NCBI GenBank assembly: GCA_937998635.1 | Contig: CALLDA010000137.1 | Coordinates: forward strand, 1 to 22,198 | Reading direction: 5' to 3' | Length of the DNA: 22,198 nucleotides | Origin: an uncultured Pseudomonadales bacterium | Lineage (GTDB): Bacteria > Pseudomonadota > Gammaproteobacteria > Pseudomonadales > Porticoccaceae | Part shown: piece after piece, positions 1 to 8,388 of the stretch | Numbering within the stretch: the stretch's first letter is position 1 | Layout: every line of letters starts with the position of its first letter | Made by a program: the position numbers and the translations under genes | The notes under the pieces: model-generated | What the model saw: the letters and a program-made list of their open reading frames with translations, nothing else | Databases searched by the model: none | What the model was told of the DNA's origin: nothing

Positions 1-266
1 TCGGCGGGGTGTTATCGTTCCGAGTAAAGGGCGACAGAGAGCAAGCCTGGCACGTCATCGATAAGACCCGTATTTTATCTTTGACTGCTAATCTGGGTGA
101 TGCCAAAACCACCATCGTTCATCCGGCGACAACCACCCACGGCAGGCTTAATGCCCAGGAAAAGATTGATGCAGGAATCAGCGAAAACCTGATTCGGGTG
201 GCAGCCGGACTGGAGGCCATCGAAGATATCAAGGCTGATCTGCAGCGAGGCCTGGATACGGTTTGA
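1..266 (+). CDS. metZ: O-succinylhomoserine sulfhydrylase, C-terminal end (partial)
   Basis: This is the last 88 codons of a gene that begins before the window; the reading frame is open from base 3. The tail contains the PLP-dependent trans-sulfuration (Cys/Met metabolism) signature: a GGVLSF stretch, then LGDAKTTIVHPATTTHGRL, then an acidic helix ending DLQRGLDTV. In MetZ-type enzymes this C-terminal domain carries the conserved Ser/Thr-His segment near the active site. MetZ makes homocysteine from O-succinylhomoserine and sulfide in the cytoplasm. Cystathionine gamma-synthase or another family member cannot be excluded from the tail alone. Its TGA (264-266) overlaps the TTG start of the next gene, so the two may be translationally coupled. 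Confidence 0.75.
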   Translation, partial: GGVLSFRVKGDREQAWHVIDKTRILSLTANLGDAKTTIVHPATTTHGRLNAQEKIDAGISENLIRVAAGLEAIEDIKADLQRGLDTV

Positions 267-1183
267 GTAGCGTCAAAAAAATTGCCGATATTCTGGTCGA
301 GCGCATCGGCGCAATTCTTATTGGCAAAGATCAGGAAATCCGTCTGGCTTTAGCGTGTTTGTTTGCCCGGGGCCATCTACTTATCGAAGACTTACCCGGC
401 ATGGGCAAAACCACGCTCGCCCAAACGTTGGCCGCTGCCCTGGGGCTGAGTTATACCCGTATTCAATTCACCAGTGATTTGTTACCCGCAGATATCGTCG
501 GGGTATCGGTTTACGACCGTGATAACGGTTCTTTTGAATTTCATCCAGGGCCGGTGTTTTCGCAGGTGGTGCTCGCGGATGAAATTAATCGCACTACCCC
601 AAAAACCCAAAGCGCTTTATTGGAAGCGATGTCCGAAGGCCAGGTCAGTGTCGAAGGCGAGACCCGGCAGTTGCCGCAGCCTTTTTTTGTGATAGCCACC
701 CAAAACCCAGCCACCCAGTCGGGTACTTTTCCTTTACCTGAGTCACAGTTAGATCGATTTCTAATGCGCATTAAACTGGGTTACCCGGACCCGGTCGCTG
801 AGCGGCAATTATTATCGGGAGATGATCCTCGCAAGAAACTAAAGAACCTCAAAGCCTCGATCAACGAAGCTACTCTGGAGCAAATTCAGGCTAAAGTTTC
901 CGGTGTCAAAGCGGCCGAGAGTTTGATTGATTACATACAGAGACTGCTGCAACAAACCCGAACGCTGCCCCAGCTGGATAATGGGATTTCCCCACGTGGC
1001 GGCATGGCCTTGCTGCAATGTGCTCGTGCCTGGGCTTTGATGGATGGCCGTCAGTATGTTATTCCAGAAGATGTGCAAGCGTGCCTGGAGCCCGTCTGCG
1101 GACATCGCTTAAGCGGTGCTGCCAACGACCAGGAAGTGATCAGTCTGATACAACAGATTTTAAATAGCGTCGATATTATTTGA
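263..1183 (+). CDS. MoxR-family AAA+ ATPase
   Basis: A 306-residue cytoplasmic MoxR ATPase of normal family length. It has Walker A around 44-51 (LPGMGKTT), Walker B at 102-107 (VVLADE), sensor 1 in ATQNP (N148) and the LDRFLMR segment with a likely arginine finger (R165). A C-terminal lid helical domain includes the SPRGG motif. MoxR ATPases act as chaperone-like partners for neighbouring membrane or metal-binding proteins. Here the partners are probably the next two genes, a common MoxR/DUF58/transglutaminase trio. The start is TTG at 263, overlapping the upstream stop as TTGA. No ATG fits the family's N-terminus, which normally begins just before the GKDQEI segment. The ribosome binding site is weak (a GAGG about a dozen bases upstream), consistent with coupling to the preceding gene. 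Confidence 0.92.
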   Translation: MSSVKKIADILVERIGAILIGKDQEIRLALACLFARGHLLIEDLPGMGKTTLAQTLAAALGLSYTRIQFTSDLLPADIVGVSVYDRDNGSFEFHPGPVFSQVVLADEINRTTPKTQSALLEAMSEGQVSVEGETRQLPQPFFVIATQNPATQSGTFPLPESQLDRFLMRIKLGYPDPVAERQLLSGDDPRKKLKNLKASINEATLEQIQAKVSGVKAAESLIDYIQRLLQQTRTLPQLDNGISPRGGMALLQCARAWALMDGRQYVIPEDVQACLEPVCGHRLSGAANDQEVISLIQQILNSVDII

Positions 1184-1204
1184 ATCATCTGGAGTAAGTT
1201 ACCT

Positions 1205-2179
1205 ATGCTGCAAGGCTTGCGTGACCAGCTCAAGGAACTCTACCAGCGGTGGGTCAACCGGCGTTTGCCTGCGGCGAGCAAAATTCGCTTAAGTAATAGG
1301 CGTCTATTTATTTTTCCGACCCGAGCAGGGTTTTTGTTTGGCTGCGTTTTAATACTGCTCTGGCTGGTGGCTACCAACTTTGAAAACAATCTGGTATTTG
1401 GCGCAACCTTCTTGCTGTCGGCCATGTTTGTAGTGGCTATTTTTCACACCTTCCTGAATTTGTCTGGACTCTATGTCGAAGCGGGGCGCACGCCGCCCTG
1501 TTTTTGTGGTGGCGAGGCGGAATTTGGTATTTTATTGAGTCAAAAAGGCCGTCGTTACCGGGATAGTATTTCACTTTATCATCGCTCCTCTGAGGCTGTC
1601 GTAGTGTCTCTCCCCGGTACCGAGCTGGCAGAGGTATGGCTGGCAGTGCCAGCCGAAAAACGAGGCTGGTTTGAACCTGGCAGAGTGACCCTTGAAACCC
1701 GCTATCCACTGGGCTTACTCCGCGCCTGGACCTATCTCGATCTGAAACTATGCGGACTGGTTTATCCCCGGCCCATAGATGCTCAAGGCAGGCTGAGTAG
1801 TAAGGCAGCGGGGCAGGGTGTAGATGAGCTGCCCGGTGGGCGGGAAGATTTCCGTGGTCTTGAAAGGTATCGGCAAGGCGAAGCGTTGGGGCATATTGCG
1901 TGGAAGCACTATGCTCGTGAGCAAGGTTTGCATACCAAACACTTCTCAGATCCAGTAGACGAAGAGGTATGGCTCGACTGGGATGCCTTCCCAGGTATGG
2001 ATGCCGAGGCTCGTCTGTCGCGGCTCTGTGGCTGGTTGCTGGCTATTTCAAGTGGCTCAGCTCTATATGGTTTACGGATACCGGGGACCGAAATCCCACC
2101 GTCTCGCGGTGAGGCGCACCGGACTAACGTGCTCCGAGCCTTAGCGCTCTTCGATCAAGCGCCACGGCCCCAAAGCTAA
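1205..2179 (+). CDS. DUF58 domain membrane protein
   Basis: A 324-residue protein with two hydrophobic helices near residues 42-58 and 64-86. The DUF58 signature lies around 211-246 (GGREDFRGLERYRQGEALGH, then an IAWKHYAR segment). DUF58 proteins have a degenerate von Willebrand A-like fold and are almost always encoded beside MoxR ATPases. Their molecular role is unclear; a substrate or adaptor for MoxR in envelope processes is the usual suggestion. The ATG has a GGAG about 11 bases upstream. The gene lies 21 bp after moxR, and its TAA shares one base with the next ATG (TAATG), so the three genes form a tight operon. Confidence 0.9.
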   Translation: MLQGLRDQLKELYQRWVNRRLPAASKIRLSNRRLFIFPTRAGFLFGCVLILLWLVATNFENNLVFGATFLLSAMFVVAIFHTFLNLSGLYVEAGRTPPCFCGGEAEFGILLSQKGRRYRDSISLYHRSSEAVVVSLPGTELAEVWLAVPAEKRGWFEPGRVTLETRYPLGLLRAWTYLDLKLCGLVYPRPIDAQGRLSSKAAGQGVDELPGGREDFRGLERYRQGEALGHIAWKHYAREQGLHTKHFSDPVDEEVWLDWDAFPGMDAEARLSRLCGWLLAISSGSALYGLRIPGTEIPPSRGEAHRTNVLRALALFDQAPRPQS

Positions 2180-4239
2180 TGCAACCGACCTGGCAAACAC
2201 CGCGCCCCGCTCTGCTATGGATGTTAATTAGCGTGGTCACGGCGCTTGCTTTGCATGCCGGGCATTTACCATTATGGCTGCTGGGAGCGGCTGCCTTGAC
2301 CGTTCTATGGCAGATACAGGTGTACCGTGGTGCCTGGCAGCATCCAGCCAGATTTATAAAAGTGTTATTGACGCTATTGTGCTTTGGCGGCGTATTGAGC
2401 AGCTATGGTCGGCTATTGGGGCTTGAGCCCATGGTGGCCCTCCTGGTGAGCGGCTTCTTGCTTAAACTACTGGAGATTCATCACCGTCGGGATGCGCTGG
2501 TGCTGATCTACCTGGCTTACTTTATTGTCATTATTCAATGCTTATTTGAGCAGGGTATTGTTACCGGCTTCGTAGTGGTGTTCGGGGTGATGATTGTGAC
2601 CGCAGCTTTGGCTGGGCTATACCAAAATAATCAAAATACTCAGAATAAGCAGACTAATCGGAGTGGGAAGTTAGGCACCTGGTTTCGACCTTTTCGCTCA
2701 AGCGCTGTCATTATTGTGCAATCCCTGCCGCTGATGTTGGTGCTGTTCATTGTCATGCCACGGATAGGTGCCTTATGGGCGGTACCAAAGGAGCAGGGTA
2801 GTGGCGTCGTCGGTGTGAGCGATAGTATGTCGCCTGGTGATTTCAGCGATTTAGGCGGCAGCAGCAAGGTGGCGTTTCGGGTGGAGTTTGAGGGCGATAT
2901 CCCGGCCCAGTCGACGTTGTATTGGCGTGGTTTGGTGTTTTCTGACTTTAATGGTCGTCGATGGTCTCAGTCAGGATCATGGGGTTATCAGGATGGCAGT
3001 CTCCTGCAGTGGTACGGTGAAAAACCCGAACCCTGGGATAGACAGGCGACCCGACGGGGAGATGCCCTGTCCTATAAAGTCACCCTGGAAGCCACCAATA
3101 GCCCATGGTTGTTTGCACTGGCTACCCCGAAGCCAACTTCTCAAGATGTAGCCTTAACCCGAGATTTTCGACTTTTCAGTAAACGCCCACTGAGTTCGAA
3201 AACACAATATCGGGTTAATTCCTGGCTGGATTACGATCTTGAAACCGGCGGCTTATCGAGTTGGCGGCGGAAAATAGAACTCGCGCTGCCCGAGGGTTTT
3301 AATCCTAAGACCCGTGCCATTGCCGAGCAATGGCGGCAGGAATCGCCCGATCCCGTGGCATTGCTTAACCGGCTTCTAAAACTCTATAACAAGGAGTTTA
3401 TTTATACCCTCAAACCGCCTTTATTAGGTAAACACACAGTCGATGAGTTTTTGTGGGAAACAAAGCGGGGCTTTTGTGAATTTTATGCCAGTAGTTTTGT
3501 TTTTTTTGCCCGTGCTGCTGGTATCCCTGCTCGAGTGGTGGTCGGTTATCAGGGTGGGGAACGCCATCCCAGCGAGGATTATTTGCTGGTTCATCAATAC
3601 GATGCCCACGCCTGGGCAGAGGTTTGGCTAGAAGGCAGAGGCTGGATAAGAGTTGACCCAACTGCTGCAGTGGCTCCGGAACGGATTGAAATGAGTTTCG
3701 CCGATTTGTTTGGTGAAAATGAAGATTTTTTGGCTGAGTCTTTACTGTCACTGGAGCGCTACCGGCATATTAACTGGCTAAATAACCTTCGCCTGCGCCT
3801 CGATGCTCTGGACTATGCCTGGGCTAAATGGGTGCTTGGTTATGAAAATGTTCAGACTGACCTGCTTACTGGAATTTTGGGTCGTCTTGATCCTCTGCGT
3901 GTCGGTTTATTTTTATTGGCCGCTGGTGCTTTAGCCATGTTGCCGGTTGCCATTATGTCGTTGTTGGGGCGGGAGAAAAAATACCGGGATGAGCTGGACA
4001 AATTCTTTATTCAGTTTTGTCAGCGTATGGAGCGAGCCGGTATTGCCCGGCGACCTGGCGAAGGGCCGCGAGATTTTGCAGCGCGAATTGAATCGCTACG
4101 GCCTGATTTGGCGGATCAGGTGTCCAGTTTAACGGGGCTCTTTGAGCAACAACGTTACAACACCGCAGTGCTTAATAAGCGAGATTTACGCTTAAAATTG
4201 CGTCGCTTCCGGCCTTACTTAAGGTCTAAAATCCCCTAG
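2179..4239 (+). CDS. tgpA: TgpA-type membrane transglutaminase-like protein (DUF3488 / Tgase / DUF4129)
   Basis: A 686-residue inner-membrane protein. The first 200 residues are a run of hydrophobic helices (DUF3488 region). A large soluble, probably periplasmic, domain carries a transglutaminase-like core with an intact Cys-His-Asp triad: C433 in GFCEFYAS, H477 in DAHAWAE and D493 in RVDPTAA. A last transmembrane helix at about 575-596 precedes a cytoplasmic DUF4129-like tail. The order matches TgpA of Pseudomonas aeruginosa, a periplasm-facing transglutaminase reported as important for viability; function here is inferred by family. It overlaps the DUF58 stop by one base and is the third gene of the MoxR module. 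Confidence 0.9.
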   Translation: MQPTWQTPRPALLWMLISVVTALALHAGHLPLWLLGAAALTVLWQIQVYRGAWQHPARFIKVLLTLLCFGGVLSSYGRLLGLEPMVALLVSGFLLKLLEIHHRRDALVLIYLAYFIVIIQCLFEQGIVTGFVVVFGVMIVTAALAGLYQNNQNTQNKQTNRSGKLGTWFRPFRSSAVIIVQSLPLMLVLFIVMPRIGALWAVPKEQGSGVVGVSDSMSPGDFSDLGGSSKVAFRVEFEGDIPAQSTLYWRGLVFSDFNGRRWSQSGSWGYQDGSLLQWYGEKPEPWDRQATRRGDALSYKVTLEATNSPWLFALATPKPTSQDVALTRDFRLFSKRPLSSKTQYRVNSWLDYDLETGGLSSWRRKIELALPEGFNPKTRAIAEQWRQESPDPVALLNRLLKLYNKEFIYTLKPPLLGKHTVDEFLWETKRGFCEFYASSFVFFARAAGIPARVVVGYQGGERHPSEDYLLVHQYDAHAWAEVWLEGRGWIRVDPTAAVAPERIEMSFADLFGENEDFLAESLLSLERYRHINWLNNLRLRLDALDYAWAKWVLGYENVQTDLLTGILGRLDPLRVGLFLLAAGALAMLPVAIMSLLGREKKYRDELDKFFIQFCQRMERAGIARRPGEGPRDFAARIESLRPDLADQVSSLTGLFEQQRYNTAVLNKRDLRLKLRRFRPYLRSKIP

Positions 4240-4266
4240 CTGTTTCCAGACTAGAGGAGGCTTACC

Positions 4267-5253
4267 ATGCGATTTATTATTTACGGTGCCGGAGCTATCG
4301 GCGGTGCCATTGGTGCCCGATTATTTCAACAAGGTTTTTCGGTAGTATTGATTGCCCGAGGTGCGCACCACAAAGCTATCCAGTCTCAAGGATTGATACT
4401 GGAATCTCCCCATGAGGTGGTGACGCTGCCTATCCCCGTTGTTAAACACCCTGCCGAGATCAATTTTGAAGCCGGTGATGTGGTGATGCTGGCGATGAAA
4501 TCTCAACACACCGTCGCTGCATTAGAAGCATTGCGCAACGCCACAGGGGATGAAATACCTGTAGTGTGCTGTCAAAACGGTGTCTTTAATGAACGTGAAG
4601 CGGCTCGAATATTTCAGCATGTTTATGGTATGGCGGTATTAATGCCTGCCGCTCACCTGGAGCCGGGAGTGGTGCAGACTACAACCACAGGTGTGACCGG
4701 GGTGGTGGATTGCGGGGTATATCCACACGGTATTGATGACACCATTACCGAGCTTGCGGCAGCCCTTGAGTTGTCGAATTTTGTTTGCCGTGCTGACCCC
4801 GCCATCATGCGTATGAAGTATGCCAAGCTACTAATGAACCTGGGTAACGCCCTGCAAGCAGCGTGCGGATCGCCGCCTGAGGCCCGTGATTTGATACGCC
4901 AGGCCCGTGACGAAGCACTGGCTTGCTATGCGGCAGCGCAGATCGACTCCGCCCCACGTGAAGAATTTCAGGCACGTTTCCTGGGCAAAATAGAAGAAGC
5001 GCCCATTCACGGGCAAGCGAGAAGTGGTGGATCATCGTGGCAGAGCCTGAAGCGTGGCACGGGTTCTATTGAGGCCGATTACCTCAATGGCGAAATTGTT
5101 TTGTTAGGTCGCCTCTATGGCGTAGCAACGCCGGCTAATCACGCCTTACAGCAAATTGCTAATGAGATGGCTTTCGGTGGCGCAGAACCTGGCAGTGTAC
5201 CGGTAGACATCGTAAGTGTGCGGATCCGTGATTTGGAGGCTGGGGTCAAATAA
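4267..5253 (+). CDS. Ketopantoate reductase family oxidoreductase (PanE/ApbA-like)
   Basis: A 328-residue protein with the N-terminal dinucleotide motif GAGAIGG (7-13), the MKSQHT segment (77-82), the CQNG segment (102-105) and the helix KYAKLLMNLGNAL (184-196) holding the conserved lysine of the family. The reference reaction is NADPH-dependent reduction of 2-dehydropantoate to pantoate in coenzyme A synthesis. Many paralogues act on other substrates and this one is somewhat longer than E. coli PanE, so panE is not assigned. A strong AGGAGG sits about 8 bases before the ATG. It lies 27 bp after the transglutaminase gene and may be read from the same transcript. It converges with the dioxygenase gene, with only 30 bp between the stops and no clear terminator. 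Confidence 0.8.
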   Translation: MRFIIYGAGAIGGAIGARLFQQGFSVVLIARGAHHKAIQSQGLILESPHEVVTLPIPVVKHPAEINFEAGDVVMLAMKSQHTVAALEALRNATGDEIPVVCCQNGVFNEREAARIFQHVYGMAVLMPAAHLEPGVVQTTTTGVTGVVDCGVYPHGIDDTITELAAALELSNFVCRADPAIMRMKYAKLLMNLGNALQAACGSPPEARDLIRQARDEALACYAAAQIDSAPREEFQARFLGKIEEAPIHGQARSGGSSWQSLKRGTGSIEADYLNGEIVLLGRLYGVATPANHALQQIANEMAFGGAEPGSVPVDIVSVRIRDLEAGVK

Positions 5254-5283
5254 TCTGGTGATTAACGCGGTTAGCGCATTTAC

Positions 5284-6138
5284 TTAACCAAACTGAAACG
5301 CAGAGACAGTGGCTCCCAGAACCTGATCTTTAAATATGGTTTTACCACTGTCTTCGCCGCCAGCACCCGCCATGACCATCAAGGGAATCAGGTGCTCTTC
5401 GCGGGGATGGGCTTGTTGTGCAGATGGCGCAGATTTCCACTCAGCAAGAGATTTATTACGTTCCTGTGGAGCCGCTTCACAGACCGCGCTTAACCAGCGA
5501 TCAAAGGCAAGTGACTCAGTGCTTGCGCTGGATCCAGGGCCATCCATCAGCGCTGACATATTGTGATAGCTCAAACCACTGCCTACCAACAAGATATTTT
5601 GTTCCCGCAAAGGAGCAAGTGCCCGGCCCAGCGCGATATGTTCAACTGGATCAAGTGAGGTGGTGAGAGAGACCTGGACAATGGGAATATCGGCTTCCGG
5701 GTATATCAATAAAAAGGGAATAAATACGCCGTGGTCGAAGCCATGCTTAGCATCCTGACGGCAGGGGATGTTGGCAACGCTGAGCAGGTTCTCAATGGTA
5801 CTAGCAAGTTCAGGATGCCCGGGTGCAGGGTAAGTTAATTCGTAGGTGTGGGGCGGAAAATTATAATAATCGAAGTAGAGCGGCGGTTGGGCAGAGCTGT
5901 TGATGGTGACGACATCATTTTCCCAGTGGGCAGAGAACACCACAATGGCATCTGGTTTGTGCTGTTGGTTCTGGTCGTGATCGCTATAGATCGAAGCACC
6001 CAGTTGACGTAACCAGGCCTCCATTTTGTGCCAGGTATCCGCAGGACCCATGGTCCAGTCCATAAAAAAGCAGGGGCCACCACCGTGGGGAATATACAGC
6101 GTGGGTAATGGTTTACGTTCCGTCGTGTGGGAGGTCAT
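5284..6138 (-). CDS. DODA-type extradiol dioxygenase (LigB superfamily class III)
   Basis: A 284-residue cytoplasmic enzyme of the YgiD/DOPA-dioxygenase type. The N-terminal IPHGGGP carries H18 and FSAHWE carries H71. Further conserved histidines are H136 (GFDHGVF), H192 (SYHNM) and H249 (REEHLIP). In the family H18, H71 and the late histidine are metal ligands. Members cleave catechol rings with Fe(II), or bind zinc and act on DOPA-like compounds. The substrate here is unknown, but the catabolic neighbours make ring cleavage plausible. It appears monocistronic: it has its own promoter, and the upstream LLM gene ends in a terminator. The ribosome binding site is poor, with no clear purine-rich core before the ATG, yet the next in-frame ATG would remove H18. 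Confidence 0.88.
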   Translation of the reverse strand: MTSHTTERKPLPTLYIPHGGGPCFFMDWTMGPADTWHKMEAWLRQLGASIYSDHDQNQQHKPDAIVVFSAHWENDVVTINSSAQPPLYFDYYNFPPHTYELTYPAPGHPELASTIENLLSVANIPCRQDAKHGFDHGVFIPFLLIYPEADIPIVQVSLTTSLDPVEHIALGRALAPLREQNILLVGSGLSYHNMSALMDGPGSSASTESLAFDRWLSAVCEAAPQERNKSLAEWKSAPSAQQAHPREEHLIPLMVMAGAGGEDSGKTIFKDQVLGATVSAFQFG

Positions 6139-6197
6139 TGGCAGTTATCGGAGAGTAATATGAGAAGTTAAGCTACTGTGTTAGGACTTCGCTGTAA

Positions 6198-6226
6198 AGT
6201 ATCCTGTGTGGATGAAACAACGTCAA
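6198..6226 (-). promoter_or_regulatory. Sigma70-type promoter for the dioxygenase gene
   Basis: On the minus strand TTGACG (6226-6221) and GATACT (6203-6198) are separated by exactly 17 bp. This gives 5/6 and 4/6 matches to the -35 and -10 consensus. The start site would be near 6191, leaving a leader of about 50 nt. Two head-to-tail 11-bp repeats lie just upstream of the -35. Confidence 0.5.
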
Positions 6227-6242
6227 CGAGACGACGAATACT

Positions 6243-6264
6243 AATCAAGGGCCAATCAAGAGCC
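6243..6264. repeat. Two tandem 11-bp repeats upstream of the dioxygenase promoter
   Basis: The units aatcaagggcc (6243-6253) and aatcaagagcc (6254-6264) differ by one base and are spaced by one helical turn. They lie 17 bp upstream of the predicted -35, a position suited to an activator-binding site. No regulator can be named. Confidence 0.5.
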
Positions 6265-6320
6265 ATCGATTAGCAGTTGTGAACTGTAGATACGGCAATG
6301 ATATTGTGGGATACCCCGCG

Positions 6321-6371
6321 ACAAAAAAAAGGCCAACCATTACTCAAATAGATCGAGTAATGGTTGGCCTT
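6321..6371 (-). terminator. Rho-independent terminator after the LLM gene
   Basis: A perfect 17-bp inverted repeat (6329-6345 and 6355-6371) has a 9-nt loop. On the minus strand it is followed by a run of eight T residues. It begins about 32 bp after the LLM stop and closes the B1-A1-LLM transcription unit. Confidence 0.93.
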
Positions 6372-6403
6372 AATCGAATACCTCTTTGGTTAATGTGCCG
6401 AGC

Positions 6404-7489
6404 TTAAGCAGCCAGTAGCGCTTGCCCCGGCAATTTGCGCACTTCCGGTAAAACATCCCGTGCGAATAAACGCAAACTTTTCTCAACGTCAGCGTAGGGC
6501 ATGCCGCCATAGCTGAACACACCGTTATAAGCGCCAGCACCGGTACGACTGGTAAAGTCTTTAATGGTTTCGAAGCATTTTTCTGGCGTGCCCCAGACCT
6601 GAATGCTCATAAAAAACTTGATAGCGTCCTCGACACTTTTACTAACGTGCTCCTGCATGGCGCCATAGGTTTCATAGCCTTTGGTATTTTTCAGGTGATC
6701 ACCCGCCATTTCGTAATGTTCGATAACGGATCGGTAATAGCCACCGATATATTTATAGGCCATCTCTTCTGCACGATCAGCGCTTTCGTCACAGAACGTC
6801 CAGCCCGCGAGAATAGGTGCGGGTGCTTCTACACCGTTTACCTCTAAATAGGTCTTGCGGTAGTCGGCCAATTCCCGGTCAACATGAGCCCAGGGCTTTT
6901 GGGGAATAACCAGAATGCCAATGCCTAATTTGGCCATGATTTGTGAAGATTCAGGTGACACCGCCGCAGCATAGGTTCGGCCCTTGAAGCTTTTATAGGG
7001 AGCGGGACGAATAGCTCTGCGGGCCTGTTTGACCTGCTCGCCGTCAAATTCGCAATAGCCACTTTCGAGGCCCTCTAGAATCATCTCCGCTGATTCAGTG
7101 AAGTGCTGGCGGCTGACATTCATATCCTTGCCAAAGCCTTCAAACTCAATCCGGCCAAGACCGCGGCCAATACCGAGAATCACACGGCCATTGGACATAT
7201 TGTCGAGCATGGAGATTTCTTCGGCGACGCGCATGGGGTCATGCCAGGGCAGCACCACGACCATGGAGCCAAGACCGAGATTGGGATTGCGCCCTGCCCA
7301 ATAGGATAAATACTGCAACACATCCGGGCACATGGTGTAGTCGGTGAAATGATGTTCTACGCCCCAGATAGATTGAAAGCCTAGCTCTTCCGCCAGATCA
7401 CCCATATGTAAGTCATTGGTGTAGACCTGGTGGTCGGTCATGTTGGGGTCGATACCCTGAAAAATAAGTGATAATCCTACGTCCATCAT
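6404..7489 (-). CDS. LLM-class flavin-dependent oxidoreductase (bacterial luciferase-like)
   Basis: A 361-residue TIM-barrel monooxygenase of the luciferase-like family. Visible family features are the N-terminal beta strand VGLSLIFQG, VEHHF (44-48), the GSMVVVLPWHDPMRVAEE segment and GRVILGIGRGLGR, which normally lines the FMN site. Such enzymes use reduced FMN from a separate reductase to oxygenate ketones, alkanes, terpenoids or sulfonates. No flavin reductase is in the window. It is last in the unit after SDRs B1 and A1, 95 bp beyond A1, and is followed by a strong terminator. A GAGGAC precedes two consecutive ATG codons; either could initiate. The SDR context suggests it oxygenates a ketone produced by the dehydrogenases, or supplies one to them (inference). 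Confidence 0.9.
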   Translation of the reverse strand: MMDVGLSLIFQGIDPNMTDHQVYTNDLHMGDLAEELGFQSIWGVEHHFTDYTMCPDVLQYLSYWAGRNPNLGLGSMVVVLPWHDPMRVAEEISMLDNMSNGRVILGIGRGLGRIEFEGFGKDMNVSRQHFTESAEMILEGLESGYCEFDGEQVKQARRAIRPAPYKSFKGRTYAAAVSPESSQIMAKLGIGILVIPQKPWAHVDRELADYRKTYLEVNGVEAPAPILAGWTFCDESADRAEEMAYKYIGGYYRSVIEHYEMAGDHLKNTKGYETYGAMQEHVSKSVEDAIKFFMSIQVWGTPEKCFETIKDFTSRTGAGAYNGVFSYGGMPYADVEKSLRLFARDVLPEVRKLPGQALLAA

Positions 7490-7584
7490 TTGTCCTCGCT
7501 TGAGTTTAGGTTATGTTTAACGGAATAATAATCGCTATGATTGTGTGTTCGCTATGGCTTATTGGTTTGGCGCGCACTCTATCG

Positions 7585-8358
7585 CTAGATCGCTAAAGAA
7601 AGTCCGCCATCGGCAACGATAATCGACCCGGTAATAAAATCCGATGCGCTACTGGCCAGTAATATAGACAAGCCATAAAAATCTTCCGGTATGCCATATC
7701 GCCCTACAGGTGATTTTTTTGAAACAAATTCTACTGCTCGGGTCATAGCCTTGGGGCCGGAGCAGGGCATCATTTCGGTGTCCACCAGTCCGGGTAATAC
7801 CGCATTGACGTGGATGTTGTGCTTACCCCAGCCCTGGGCCAGGCTCTGGGTCATATGATCCATGCCACCTTTCGCCGCTGCGTAGTGTGAGAGTTTACCA
7901 AAACCGAGTTTGGTAATCACGGAGCCAACATTAATGATCTTACCGCCACCTGCTTCCACCATATGAGGGAAACAGGCCTTGCAGGTGAGAAAGCATGAGG
8001 TCAGGTTGTTGGCGATAAAATTGTTCCACTGATCCAAAGTCATTTCCTCGGTTTTGATTCCCCAGCTAATCGCTGCGTTATTAAAGAGAATATCAATGCG
8101 ACCAAAATGCTCTGCAGTGGCGGCAACCATGCGGTTAACATCCTCTTCACTGCCAACATCACAGGATATTCCCAATGCTTCTGCACCCTGGGCTTCAAGT
8201 TCTTTAACGGCCTTATCGATTTTTTCCTGCTTGCGACCAACCACGGCGACTTTCGCCCCCACCATGGCCAGGCCTTTGGCAATGCCCAGGCCGAGACCGC
8301 CATTACCGCCGGTGATAATGGCAACCTTGCCGCTCAAATCAAACTTGGTGTTATTCAT
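7585..8358 (-). CDS. SDR family oxidoreductase, array copy A1
   Basis: A 257-residue classical SDR. It has TGGNGGLG (17-24), NNAA (93-96), the helix asparagine N118, Ser146, Tyr159 and Lys163, so the Asn-Ser-Tyr-Lys tetrad is complete. An arginine directly after strand 2 (GRK, 41-43) suggests NADP(H) preference. It interconverts a secondary alcohol and a ketone on an unknown substrate. A-type copies begin M-N-N-[TS]-K-F-D-L. The variable loop here is SGPKAMTRAVEFVSKKSP. The start is ATG with a strong GGGGGAG ribosome site. It lies 30 bp after B1 and precedes the LLM gene in the same unit. Confidence 0.93.
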   Translation of the reverse strand: MNNTKFDLSGKVAIITGGNGGLGLGIAKGLAMVGAKVAVVGRKQEKIDKAVKELEAQGAEALGISCDVGSEEDVNRMVAATAEHFGRIDILFNNAAISWGIKTEEMTLDQWNNFIANNLTSCFLTCKACFPHMVEAGGGKIINVGSVITKLGFGKLSHYAAAKGGMDHMTQSLAQGWGKHNIHVNAVLPGLVDTEMMPCSGPKAMTRAVEFVSKKSPVGRYGIPEDFYGLSILLASSASDFITGSIIVADGGLSLAI

Positions 8359-8388
8359 TTATCTCCCCCAGTTTTTGTTTTGTGATTG

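Noticed and set aside
5254..5283. Shared terminator between the converging panE-like and dioxygenase genes
   Set aside because: The 30-bp gap has no stable inverted repeat or T-run.
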